Shown here in pieces: positions 34,452 to 43,045 of a stretch of DNA of 64,000 nt. A program made the translations under genes and the position numbers. The stretch lies in the NCBI GenBank assembly GCA_017434885.1, contig JAFSGE010000026.1, forward strand, positions 17,586 to 81,585. Direction: 5' to 3'. Each line of letters begins with the position of its first letter. The stretch's first letter is position 1. The notes under the pieces are model-generated. The model was not told the origin of the DNA, searched no databases, and worked only from the letters and a program-made list of their open reading frames with translations. This stretch comes from Lachnospiraceae bacterium (GTDB lineage Bacteria; Bacillota; Clostridia; Lachnospirales; Lachnospiraceae).

Positions 34452-36128
34452 ATGTATCATAACAGTAAAATCTGGGTTGGAAAGTCCGGAGAAGAAAACG
34501 TATATATTTATCCCAAAATGGCTAACAGACACGGACTCATTGCCGGGGCAACGGGAACCGGTAAAACAGTCACACTGAAAGTACTTGCAGAGTCTTTCAG
34601 CGACTGCGGCGTTCCGGTTTTTCTTGCTGACGTAAAGGGTGACCTTGCAGGTATGTGTAAGCCGGGAACAGAGAATGAGAACGTAAAGAAACGTATGGAT
34701 GATATGGGACTTTTGGCGGAAGGTTTTAAACTGCATGAATATCCCACTACATTTTGGGATGTTTACGGAGAAAAGGGAATGCCCCTTCGTACCACAATTA
34801 CGGAAATGGGACCGCTTTTGCTTTCCAGAATTATGGATTTGAATGATACACAGTCAGATATTCTGACCATTATATTTAAAATTGCGGATGATGAAGGACT
34901 TCTTTTGATTGATACCAAAGACCTTCGTTCCATGTTACAGTATGTAGGAGAAAATGCAAAAGAATATTCCCTTACATACGGCAATATCTCTAAGCAGAGT
35001 CTTGCAGCGATTATCCGTGCAGTGATTGCACTGGAAGAAGAGGGTGGTGACCAATTTTTCGGTGAACCTGCACTTGATATCAGAGACTGGCTTCGTACTA
35101 ATTGTGACGGTAAGGGTGAAATTCAGGTTTTGGATTGCCAGAAGCTGATTAATAATCCGACCATGTATGCGACTTTTATGCTTTGGATGGTATCGGAGCT
35201 TTTTGAAACACTGCCGGAGGCAGGTGATATGGCAAAGCCGAAAATGGTATTTTTCTTTGATGAGGCGCATCTGTTGTTTGATTCTGCGCCCAGAGTCCTT
35301 TTGGAAAAAATCGAGCAGGTGGTAAAATTAATTCGTTCCAAGGGTGTGGGAATTTATTTTATTACACAGAATCCAAGAGACATTCCCGATGGTGTACTGG
35401 CACAGCTTGGCAATAAGATTCAGCATGCACTGCGTGCATATACTCCTGCAGAGCTTAAGAGCGCCAAGGCGGCAGCCCAGTCATTCCGTGAAAACCCGGA
35501 ATTTGATACTCTTGAAGTGCTGACCAATCTGGGAATAGGTGAGGCAATTATCTCCGTACTTGATGAGGAAGGTATTCCCACAATTGTGAAAAAAGCAACT
35601 ATTCTGCCGCCTCAGAGTCAGATGGGTGCTTTAGATGATGATGCAAGAAATAACCAGATTACGGGAAATCTTTTATATACCAGATATTGTGAAGCGCAGG
35701 ACCGCGATTCAGCCTATGAGTTCTTAAACAGAAAAGCTATTGCGGATGCGGAAGCAGAGAAGAAAGCTGCGGAAGAGGAAGCCTTCAGAAAGCAGCAGGA
35801 AAAAGAGGCAGCTGCTGCAGAAAAGCAAAGAATTAAAGAAGCGGAAGCTGCAGAAAAGCAGCGTCTTAAAGAAGAGGCGGCAGCAGAGAAACAGAGATTA
35901 AAGGCAGAAGCTGCTGCGGAAAAACAGAGATTAAAAGAGGAAGAAAAGAAGCAGAAGCAGGTAAAATCGGTGGCGAAGAGTGTTGCCAGCAGTGCAGCAG
36001 GTACTATCGGAAGAGAATTTGGTAATACTATCGGTAAGTCTTTAGGAGGAAGCTTTGGCAAAAAAGTAGGCGGAAATGTCGGTGCATCTTTGGGCAGAGG
36101 CATTTTGAGTACTTTATTTAAGCTTTAA
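34452..36128 (+). CDS. HerA-like ATPase, DUF853 family
   Basis: 558 residues. Walker A AGATGTGKTVTL (about residue 32), Walker B-like FFFDEAHLLFD, and the IYFITQNPRDIP motif are typical of the YjgR/DUF853 helicase-like group. Residues ~445-510 form a coiled coil with repeated AAEKQRLKE units, and the C-terminus has repeated Gly-rich amphipathic segments (IGREFGNTIGKSLGG). Start at 34452 after AGGAGGATTT. The family probably moves DNA or remodels membranes, but its role is unsettled. Confidence 0.85.
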   Translation: MYHNSKIWVGKSGEENVYIYPKMANRHGLIAGATGTGKTVTLKVLAESFSDCGVPVFLADVKGDLAGMCKPGTENENVKKRMDDMGLLAEGFKLHEYPTTFWDVYGEKGMPLRTTITEMGPLLLSRIMDLNDTQSDILTIIFKIADDEGLLLIDTKDLRSMLQYVGENAKEYSLTYGNISKQSLAAIIRAVIALEEEGGDQFFGEPALDIRDWLRTNCDGKGEIQVLDCQKLINNPTMYATFMLWMVSELFETLPEAGDMAKPKMVFFFDEAHLLFDSAPRVLLEKIEQVVKLIRSKGVGIYFITQNPRDIPDGVLAQLGNKIQHALRAYTPAELKSAKAAAQSFRENPEFDTLEVLTNLGIGEAIISVLDEEGIPTIVKKATILPPQSQMGALDDDARNNQITGNLLYTRYCEAQDRDSAYEFLNRKAIADAEAEKKAAEEEAFRKQQEKEAAAAEKQRIKEAEAAEKQRLKEEAAAEKQRLKAEAAAEKQRLKEEEKKQKQVKSVAKSVASSAAGTIGREFGNTIGKSLGGSFGKKVGGNVGASLGRGILSTLFKL

Positions 36129-36135
36129 GGAAATA

Positions 36136-36858
36136 ATGGAACCATTTATCAGAACAGAAATGTTACTTGGAAGCAGCGCTATGCAGCATCTTAGGGATGC
36201 GCATGTGGCTGTTTTCGGTATCGGCGGCGTAGGCGGCTACGTTGTGGAGGCACTGGCCAGAAGCGGTGTTGGATGCTTTACGTTAGTAGATAACGATACG
36301 GTTTCCGTCAGTAATTTGAACAGACAGATTATTGCGACAACAGATACCATAGGGCGCGACAAAGTTGCAGTTATGAAAGCGAGAATTCTATCCATTAACC
36401 CCAAGGCGGTTGTGAAGACGCACACATGCTTTTTTCTGCCGGAGAATGCGGGAGAGTTTGATTTTTCGGAGTATTCTTATGTGGTGGATGCGGTAGATAC
36501 GGTGACGGCAAAGATTGAACTGGTGATTAGGGCAAAACAGGCAGATGTTCCGATTATCAGTTGCATGGGAACCGGAAATAAATTAAATCCCGGAATGCTT
36601 GAAATTGATGATATTTACAAAACCAGTGTATGCCCGCTTGCAAAAGTAATGCGCAGAGAGCTTCGGAAGCGACAGGTGGATAAACTTACCGTTCTTTATT
36701 CAAAAGAAGAACCTAAGATTCCACAGACGGGCTTGACAGTCGAAGAAAAGCCGGAAGGAAGGCGGAGCATACCGGGCAGCACGGCTTTTGTACCTCCGGC
36801 GGCAGGGCTTATGATTGCTTCACGTGTAATCAAGGATTTGGCAGAGATAGGAGAATAG
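36136..36858 (+). CDS. tcdA: tRNA threonylcarbamoyladenosine dehydratase
   Basis: 240 residues of the E1-like/ThiF fold: nucleotide loop FGIGGVGGYVVEALARSG, adenylation region DNDTVSVSNLNRQI, and the CMGTGNKLNP segment of the TcdA subgroup. Cyclises t6A37 to ct6A in ANN-decoding tRNAs. Immediately follows the HerA-like gene (seven bases). The C-terminal RRSIPGSTAFVPPAAGL block is characteristic. Confidence 0.92.
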   Translation: MEPFIRTEMLLGSSAMQHLRDAHVAVFGIGGVGGYVVEALARSGVGCFTLVDNDTVSVSNLNRQIIATTDTIGRDKVAVMKARILSINPKAVVKTHTCFFLPENAGEFDFSEYSYVVDAVDTVTAKIELVIRAKQADVPIISCMGTGNKLNPGMLEIDDIYKTSVCPLAKVMRRELRKRQVDKLTVLYSKEEPKIPQTGLTVEEKPEGRRSIPGSTAFVPPAAGLMIASRVIKDLAEIGE

Positions 36859-36862
36859 GACA

Positions 36863-37939
36863 TTGAAAAAAGTAATTAAAAGAATTGTTATCATATTGAT
36901 AGCGCTTCTCCTTATATTGGGAGCCTATGGGGCATATGTTCTTACGTCTTATTATCGTCTGCCGGATAATCTGACATTAGAGGTGAAGCGTAACGGTGCC
37001 AATTTTTACTTTGAGGATGCGCAGCCTTACACGACAGGGAAATTTTATTGGGCAATGACCTACAATACCGGCTTTGGTGCATATCAAAAAGATTTCAGCT
37101 TTTTTATGGATGGCGGTAAATCTTCATGGGCAGAAGATGAGGACAGTGTCATTGCTTCGGTTTGCGGCATGGGAGAAATTATCAATAATGTAAATCCGGA
37201 TTTTGTTTTTCTTCAGGAAGTCGATGTGGACAGTACCCGCTCTTATCATGTTGACCAGACAGAAATTTTGAATCAGTTCGTAAAAGGATATTATTATACC
37301 TTTGCACAGAACTATGATTCGCCATTTTTGTTTTTTCCGCCATGGCAACCCCACGGCGTTAGCAAGTCAGGACTGTTAACCTATTCTAAAGGACAAATTA
37401 CGGATGCCATGAGACGAAGTCTTCCGATATCGGAATCGCTCAGCAAACTGCTGGATTTGGACAGATGTTATTCTGTTTCAAGAATACCGATTGAAAACGG
37501 AAAAAGTCTTTGTCTTTACAATATGCACATGTCTGCTTACGGTACCAATGACAGTATCCGTGATAAGCAACTTGCTATGCTTTATGCGGATATGGAAGCT
37601 GATTACAAAAAAGGAAACTATGTGATTTGCGGCGGCGATTTTAACTGTGATTTAAAGGAAGAACAGGAAGAAAATGTACCTCAGTGGGCAAAGAGTTTTC
37701 CGAGAGAAAGCCTGCCGAAGGGATTTCGACTTGCCATTGATGAGGCGAAGGAAGAAAATATAGCACACAATACCTGCAGAAGTGCAGATAAACCCTATGA
37801 TGAAGAAACCAGTTATACGATTACACTGGACGGCTTTATTATTTCGGACAATATTAATGTAAACTATTATCAGCATATGGACTGGGGATATGAATTTTCA
37901 GACCATGAACCTGTCATCATGCAGTTTCGAATGGAATAA
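36863..37939 (+). CDS. Endonuclease/exonuclease/phosphatase family protein
   Basis: 358 residues with an N-terminal membrane anchor (about 5-27) and an extracytoplasmic EEP domain. Motifs: YNTGFGAY, VFLQEVDVD (metal Glu), NMHMSAY, ICGGDFNCD and SDHEPV (catalytic His). It could be a phosphodiesterase or lipid phosphatase. TTG start after GGAGAATAGGA; four bases after tcdA. Its stop overlaps the spoVAA promoter. Confidence 0.82.
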   Translation: MKKVIKRIVIILIALLLILGAYGAYVLTSYYRLPDNLTLEVKRNGANFYFEDAQPYTTGKFYWAMTYNTGFGAYQKDFSFFMDGGKSSWAEDEDSVIASVCGMGEIINNVNPDFVFLQEVDVDSTRSYHVDQTEILNQFVKGYYYTFAQNYDSPFLFFPPWQPHGVSKSGLLTYSKGQITDAMRRSLPISESLSKLLDLDRCYSVSRIPIENGKSLCLYNMHMSAYGTNDSIRDKQLAMLYADMEADYKKGNYVICGGDFNCDLKEEQEENVPQWAKSFPRESLPKGFRLAIDEAKEENIAHNTCRSADKPYDEETSYTITLDGFIISDNINVNYYQHMDWGYEFSDHEPVIMQFRME

Positions 37940-37962
37940 TTTGTACAAAAAGAGTCATACTA
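37934..37962 (+). promoter_or_regulatory. SigG/SigF-type promoter of spoVAA
   Basis: GAATA at 37934-37938 and CATACTA at 37956-37962 with a 17-bp spacer match the forespore consensus (GYATA, CATNNTA) well. SpoVA genes are forespore-expressed in Bacillus. The -35 lies over the stop codon of the preceding gene. Confidence 0.6.
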
Positions 37963-37992
37963 GCCTAAAGGTTTATTCGGAGGGTATGACGG

Positions 37993-38625
37993 ATGGCAGG
38001 TAATATAACAGTATATTTGAAAACAGAACAAAATGCGGAGGTAATGGAGTCACATGTACGTGTGAAAGACATTGCCTCCGTTTATTGTAAAGAAAAAGCG
38101 GTTAGTGACAAAATAAAAGCGATTACTGTTCTCAAATTCCGGGAAGTTGAAAGGAAGAGACGGGTGGTCAGTGTCCTGAAAGTAATTGAATTGATAGAAA
38201 GGGAAATTCCCGGCGTGAAAGTGGAAAATATTGGTGAAAATGCTACGTTGATTGAACTGGTCAATACAGAAAAACACGGGGGAATCATGCAATGGCTGAA
38301 GCTTTTATTCGTTGCAGGCATCAGTTTTTTCGGCACGGGATTTACCATTATGGCGTTTCATAACGATATTGATATTAACGACATTTTTGCGCAATTCTAT
38401 GAACAGATAATGGGGGCTCCGGCAAGCGGATACACAATTATGGAGTTATCCTATTCCGTGGGACTTGCGGTGGGAATTATTGTTTTTTTTAATCATATCG
38501 GAGGCAGAAGAATCACCAAGGACCCGACCCCCATAGAGGTTGAAATGAAAATTTATGAATCTGATGTCAATAAAGCTCTGATAGAAACAGCGGATAGGGA
38601 GGGGCAAACGATTGATGTTTCTTAA
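37993..38625 (+). CDS. spoVAA: Stage V sporulation protein AA
   Basis: 210 residues: an N-terminal soluble domain (about 1-95) and two to three membrane helices. The opening ITVYLKTEQNAEV and IASVYCKEKAVSDKI match SpoVAA. SpoVA proteins form the channel that moves dipicolinic acid into and out of the spore. GGAGG ribosome site. Overlaps spoVAB by about ten bases. Confidence 0.88.
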   Translation: MAGNITVYLKTEQNAEVMESHVRVKDIASVYCKEKAVSDKIKAITVLKFREVERKRRVVSVLKVIELIEREIPGVKVENIGENATLIELVNTEKHGGIMQWLKLLFVAGISFFGTGFTIMAFHNDIDINDIFAQFYEQIMGAPASGYTIMELSYSVGLAVGIIVFFNHIGGRRITKDPTPIEVEMKIYESDVNKALIETADREGQTIDVS

Positions 38626-39094
38626 ACAATTATTTTTGGCAATTTGCGCAGGGGCGTTTGGACTGCTTTCTTCTGCAGGGGTATTTACGGTACTGGCTTC
38701 CGTGGGCTTGATTCCCAGATTTGCCGGCAAAATGCATGTGGCAAGCAAAGTGTTTGCCTTGGAGGAAGCCGTGATTTTCGGGACATTGACCGGATCGTTT
38801 TTCAGCGTATATGCAAAATACGGAAGAATAGGTGCTTTTATACTGGAAAATGAACTGCTGGGAGCGGATACTGCAACCATATGGAGGCTGATAGGAACTT
38901 TAATATTGATAATAAGCGGTTTTTTTGCGGGGATATTTGTAGGCTGTCTTGCCTTTGCCATTGCAGAGATGCTGGACTCTATACCTATTTTCGCTCGGAG
39001 AATGGGATTCAGGCACGGGCTCGGAATTGCAATTTCTGCGGCTGCATTTGGAAAATTGGTGGGAAGTATTTTTTATTTTGTGAGAGGAATTTAA
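38615..39094 (+). CDS. spoVAB: Stage V sporulation protein AB
   Basis: 159 residues, about four membrane helices. LFLAICAGAFGLLSSAGVFTVLASVGLIPRFA and the RMGFRHGLGIAISAAAFGKLVGSI end fit SpoVAB. ATG 38615 chosen; TTG at 38612 is adjacent and equally placed after GGGAGGGG. Only AA and AB occur together here; spoVAC and spoVAD are not in the window, and spoVAE lies 1.6 kb downstream behind unrelated genes. Confidence 0.86.
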   Translation: MFLKQLFLAICAGAFGLLSSAGVFTVLASVGLIPRFAGKMHVASKVFALEEAVIFGTLTGSFFSVYAKYGRIGAFILENELLGADTATIWRLIGTLILIISGFFAGIFVGCLAFAIAEMLDSIPIFARRMGFRHGLGIAISAAAFGKLVGSIFYFVRGI

Positions 39095-39162
39095 GAACTG
39101 GGGAGTTGAAAAAAGCAGGGAAGTTGATTACAATAGTAGTATTGCAAATAGGAGGCATAAGG

Positions 39163-39393
39163 ATGAGAGAGATGGAGTTTAAAATGGAGCGCCCCGGTTT
39201 ACTGAAAGAAGGGGATTTGGTGACGGTAACGGAAGGTGTGTTGCCCAGTAACTATTATTATACCATTGACCCGTCCCTTGCCATGTCAGGCAATATCCCT
39301 TTTCGTGAACGGATGAAGTCAAAAGAGGGAAAAGTAGTGCGCGTAATTGAAAATGAACGAGGATTTTACGTGACGGCAGAATTTGATGAGTGA
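39163..39393 (+). CDS. Small hypothetical protein, 76 aa
   Basis: Not recognised. ATG 39163 follows AGGAGG closely. The protein is compact and charged; the end (KEGKVVRVIENERGFYVTAEFDE) looks like a small beta-barrel, perhaps a nucleic-acid or protein-binding KOW/SH3-like fold. It precedes ridA by 13 bases and is probably cotranscribed. Confidence 0.6.
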   Translation: MREMEFKMERPGLLKEGDLVTVTEGVLPSNYYYTIDPSLAMSGNIPFRERMKSKEGKVVRVIENERGFYVTAEFDE

Positions 39394-39406
39394 CGGAGGA
39401 AATGTT

Positions 39407-39784
39407 ATGTTAACTAAAGTAGCAACAGAAAAAGCACCTGCAGCAATCGGGCCTTATTCCCAGGGAATTATTGCAAACGGTATGTTGTTTGCATCGGGAC
39501 AGATTCCTATTATTCCCGAAACAGGAGCAATTGCAGAAGGCGATATTACCGTGCAGGCAAAACAGGTAATGCTGAATGTGGGAGAAATTTTGAAAGCAGC
39601 GGGAACAGATTATGAGCATGTGGTAAAAACCACCTGTTTTTTGGCAGAAATGGCAGATTTTGCAGCATTTAATGCTGTTTACGAACAGTATTTTACAGGA
39701 AAACCGGCAAGAAGCTGTGTAGCAGTAAAGCAGCTTCCTAAGGATGTACTTTGTGAAGTAGAAGTAATTGCATTGGTAAAATAG
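39407..39784 (+). CDS. ridA: RidA family enamine/imine deaminase
   Basis: 125 residues. The whole family pattern is present: IGPYSQGI, FASGQIPI, VKTTCFLAEMADFAAFN, and the Arg-Cys end PARSCVAVKQLPKDVLCEVEVIA with the substrate-binding Arg. Removes reactive 2-aminoacrylate from PLP enzymes. ATG 39407 after GGAGGA. Confidence 0.95.
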   Translation: MLTKVATEKAPAAIGPYSQGIIANGMLFASGQIPIIPETGAIAEGDITVQAKQVMLNVGEILKAAGTDYEHVVKTTCFLAEMADFAAFNAVYEQYFTGKPARSCVAVKQLPKDVLCEVEVIALVK

Positions 39785-39794
39785 AGGCAGAATA

Positions 39795-40685
39795 ATGAAA
39801 AAAACATCATTGAAAAGTAGTTTTCTGCTGTTTTTGGCTGCTTTTATCTGGGGTGTTGCATTTGTGGCGCAAAGTGTAGGCATGGACTATATGGGTCCTT
39901 TAAGCTTTAACGGAGCAAGATTTCTGATGGGAAGTGCGGTGCTGATGCCCCTTGTGGCATACCGGAGAAAAAGAAATGCAAAAGAAGGAATAGCACCTGC
40001 AGGTACAAAGGTAACATTACTGGGAGGTGTTTGCTGTGGTTTGGCATTATGTTCTGCAGCGCTGATGCAGCAGTTCGGTATCATGTATACCACGGTGGGG
40101 AAAGCAGGATTCATTACTACACTGTACATCATTCTGGTTCCTATTTTCGGCATTTTCTTAAAGAAGAAGGTTCCCGGAAAAGTATGGTTCGGGGCAGGAA
40201 TTGCGGCTGTGGGAATGTATCTTTTATGCATGAGTGAAAAACTGGCTTTGGGCAAAGGGGATGCATATGTCTTTGTCTGTGCAATACTTTTTACGGTACA
40301 TATTTTGGTGATTGATTACTTTTCACCCAAAGCGGACGGCGTAGAACTGTCTTGTCTGCAATTTTTGACCGCAGGAGTAATTGCCGGTGCTTTGGCACTT
40401 GTATTTGAACAACCCACGGCAGACAATTTTATTGCAGGAATCATTCCCCTTGCATATGCGGGAATTATGTCCAGTGGTGTTGCTTATACCTTACAGATTA
40501 TTGGACAAAAGGATATGGACCCAACCATCGCGTCGTTGATTCTCAGTTTGGAATCGGTAGTATCCATGCTGGCAGGCTGGGTGATACTGGAACAGGCATT
40601 AAGCCCACGGGAGCTTTGCGGATGCGGTCTTGTTTTTGCAGCGGTTATTCTGGTTCAGCTTCCTGAGAAAAGGCGCATAGAATAA
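39795..40685 (+). CDS. EamA/DMT family transporter
   Basis: 296 residues with ten predicted helices in two EamA repeats. AAFIWGVAFVAQSVGMDYMGPLSFNGARFL and LILSLESVVSMLAGWVIL are characteristic. Probably exports a metabolite or amino acid; substrate unknown. Eleven bases after ridA. Confidence 0.85.
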   Translation: MKKTSLKSSFLLFLAAFIWGVAFVAQSVGMDYMGPLSFNGARFLMGSAVLMPLVAYRRKRNAKEGIAPAGTKVTLLGGVCCGLALCSAALMQQFGIMYTTVGKAGFITTLYIILVPIFGIFLKKKVPGKVWFGAGIAAVGMYLLCMSEKLALGKGDAYVFVCAILFTVHILVIDYFSPKADGVELSCLQFLTAGVIAGALALVFEQPTADNFIAGIIPLAYAGIMSSGVAYTLQIIGQKDMDPTIASLILSLESVVSMLAGWVILEQALSPRELCGCGLVFAAVILVQLPEKRRIE

Positions 40686-40731
40686 AGGATTTGGGACAAA
40701 CTACCTGTATAGAAAAATACAGGAGGTTATT

Positions 40732-41088
40732 ATGGACTATTTTCATGCATTTTGGGTGGGCGGACTGATTTGTGCGCTTGTGCAGATATTAATGGAAAAA
40801 ACGAAAATGATGCCGGGGCGGATTATGGTTCTTTTGGTTTGCACCGGTGCTTTTTTGAGTTTTATCGGAGTTTATGAACCTTTTGCAGAGTTTGCGGGAG
40901 CAGGCGCTTCGGTGCCGCTTTTGGGGTTCGGCAATGTTTTGATGAAAGGGGTAAAAGAGGCTGTGGACAGTCAGGGGATTATGGGACTGTTTGCAGGGGG
41001 ATTTAAGGCAGGTGCGGTAGGAACTTCTGCAGCATTGATTTTCGGATATCTTGCAAGCCTTGTGTTTAATCCCAAGATGAAAAAATAG
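40732..41088 (+). CDS. spoVAE: Stage V sporulation protein AE
   Basis: 118 residues, about three to four membrane helices, matching the short SpoVAE (AEb) form: FWVGGLICALVQILMEKTKM, MPGRIMVLLVCTGAFL, GFKAGAVGTSAALIFGYL. A component of the dipicolinate channel. It stands apart from its usual spoVAC/spoVAD partners. A small stem (CCTGTA/TACAGG, 40704-40723) lies right over the AGGAGG site. Confidence 0.88.
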   Translation: MDYFHAFWVGGLICALVQILMEKTKMMPGRIMVLLVCTGAFLSFIGVYEPFAEFAGAGASVPLLGFGNVLMKGVKEAVDSQGIMGLFAGGFKAGAVGTSAALIFGYLASLVFNPKMKK

Positions 41089-41116
41089 AGCAAATACGAG
41101 AGAATGAGGTTTTTTT

Positions 41117-42919
41117 ATGATACAAAAACGTTTGTCGGCACTACGGAATGCCATGGAAAAGGCGGGAATTGATTGTTATATTATTCCTACTTCTGATTTT
41201 CATAACAGTGAGTATGTCAGTGAGTACTTTATGGTACGGAAATATTTCAGCGGATTTACCGGTTCTGCCGGTACCCTTGTAGTTTTTCAGAATAAGGCGG
41301 CGCTTTTTACTGACGGGCGTTACTTTATCCAGGCTGCAAAGGAGTTGCAGGGAAGTGCGATTACGCTTATGAAGATGGGAGAACCGGATGTACCTACACT
41401 CACCGATTATGTAAAGCAGGAACTTGCAGACGGACAAACAATCGGTTTTGACGGCAGGGTTATGAGCGCCGGAGACGGTTTGGTATTTGAAAAAATCGCA
41501 GAGGAAAAACACGGTATTATTATATGGAATCTTGATTTGGCAGAGGAAGTCTGGACAGACAGACCCGCGCTTCCCGCAACAAAGGCATATGTGCTGGGAG
41601 AGGAGTACAGTGGTGAGGCGGTTGCATCAAAATTAAGGCGTGTACGAGAAAAGATGACAGAAGAAGGTGCAGACATTCATATATTGACCACGTTGGACGA
41701 TATAGCATGGCTGTTAAACCTTCGTGCTGATGATGTGGAAAGCTGTCCCGTATTGCTTTCTTACTTCGTGATTACAAAAGAAACAGCTACATTATTCGGA
41801 AGAGAAGCAGCCTTCGGGGAAGAGGTAAAAGAATATCTGACCCGGAACAACATTAGTTTAAAGTCATATGAGTGCTTTTATGAGGACATTGCAGAGTCTG
41901 CAGATGTCATGACGAAGAAAACGGTATGGGTATGCGAGAACAGAATTGATTATCGTTTAAAAAAGGAACTGGGCGGATTAGTAATTTTGAATAAAGCCAA
42001 TCCCACTTCCCTTATGAAGGCAATTAAAAACGAAACAGAGCAGGAGAATATCCGCAAAGCACATTTGATGGATGCAGTGGCAGTGACTAAATTTATGTAT
42101 TGGTTAAAACAAAATGTAGGGAAAATGCCTATGACAGAAATCAGTGCGGCTGAGTATCTGGAGAAGCTTCGTGCAGAAAATGAAACATTTATTGAGCCAA
42201 GCTTTTCTACTATTTGTGCTTATGGTGAAAACGGGGCAATTATTCATTACAGCGCCTCGCCGGAACAGTTTGCGGAAATCAGACCTGAGGGGATGCTGAT
42301 GGTAGACAGTGGCGGACACTATTTTGAGGGAAGTACCGATATCACCAGAACTTTTGTGCTGGGAGAAATATCGGAAGAGATGAAATCGCATTTTACCTTG
42401 GCTGCAAGAGCGATGCTCAGGCTGAAAAATGCAAAATTTCTTTACGGAGCGAAGGGAATTAATCTGGATGTTTTGGCGAGAGAGGTTTTTTGGGAAAAAG
42501 GACTGGATTATAAGCACGGTACAGGTCACGGGGTAGGATATCTTCTCAGTGTACATGAAGGACCGAACAGCTTTCGCTTTAAGCCTCTTGCAGGCAGTGA
42601 TGATGACTGGTGCTTTGAAGAAGGAATGGTTACCACAGACGAACCCGGTATTTACATAGAGGGAAGTCACGGGGTAAGAATTGAAAATGAACTGCTTTGT
42701 CGCAAAGGGGAAAAGAATGAGTACGGTCAGTTTATGTATTTTGAAGATTTGACGTATGTGCCCATCGATTTGGACGGTATCGATGTGAAGCAGATGAATG
42801 AGAGGGAAATTGATATCCTGAATACGTATCATAAGGAAGTATGCGGGAAACTCTCCCCGTATTTTGAAAGTGAAGCATTGGAATGGCTAAGGCATGCTAC
42901 AAGACAAATAGGAAAATAG
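41117..42919 (+). CDS. Xaa-Pro aminopeptidase (M24B), long form
   Basis: 600 residues, the long three-domain aminopeptidase P form. The C-terminal pita-bread fold carries metal ligands: Asp in LMVDSGGHY, Asp in STDITRTF, His in HGTGHGVGY, Glu in TTDEPGIY and Glu in RIENELL. Releases N-terminal residues preceding proline. A terminator follows. Confidence 0.93.
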   Translation: MIQKRLSALRNAMEKAGIDCYIIPTSDFHNSEYVSEYFMVRKYFSGFTGSAGTLVVFQNKAALFTDGRYFIQAAKELQGSAITLMKMGEPDVPTLTDYVKQELADGQTIGFDGRVMSAGDGLVFEKIAEEKHGIIIWNLDLAEEVWTDRPALPATKAYVLGEEYSGEAVASKLRRVREKMTEEGADIHILTTLDDIAWLLNLRADDVESCPVLLSYFVITKETATLFGREAAFGEEVKEYLTRNNISLKSYECFYEDIAESADVMTKKTVWVCENRIDYRLKKELGGLVILNKANPTSLMKAIKNETEQENIRKAHLMDAVAVTKFMYWLKQNVGKMPMTEISAAEYLEKLRAENETFIEPSFSTICAYGENGAIIHYSASPEQFAEIRPEGMLMVDSGGHYFEGSTDITRTFVLGEISEEMKSHFTLAARAMLRLKNAKFLYGAKGINLDVLAREVFWEKGLDYKHGTGHGVGYLLSVHEGPNSFRFKPLAGSDDDWCFEEGMVTTDEPGIYIEGSHGVRIENELLCRKGEKNEYGQFMYFEDLTYVPIDLDGIDVKQMNEREIDILNTYHKEVCGKLSPYFESEALEWLRHATRQIGK

Positions 42920-42940
42920 TACGGAAACGCTATTATAAAG

Positions 42941-42973
42941 TGGTATATCTGCTTGACGGATATACCATTTTTT
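42941..42973. terminator. Terminator after the aminopeptidase gene
   Basis: The stem TGGTATAT with ATATACCA around an 11-base loop is followed by six T residues. The loop and right arm contain the next promoter's -35. Confidence 0.75.
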
Positions 42974-42981
42974 AATATAAT
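42953..42981 (+). promoter_or_regulatory. Promoter of the uracil permease gene
   Basis: TTGACG at 42953-42958 and a perfect TATAAT at 42976-42981 are 17 bp apart. The -35 and half the spacer lie inside the preceding terminator hairpin. Confidence 0.75.
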
Positions 42982-43045
42982 AGCGGGAAAAGTAAAAGGC
43001 GGGTATGTACGTTTTTTACAAAAAAGAATACGGAGGAGATGGAGT

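Noticed and set aside
42104-42832. 242-codon minus-strand frame inside the aminopeptidase gene
   Set aside because: Overlaps conserved metal-binding motifs of the plus-strand gene; His/Cys-rich product typical of antisense frames.
42982-43045. PyrR-type attenuator before uraA
   Set aside because: No PyrR anti-antiterminator consensus and no second terminator between the promoter and the start codon.
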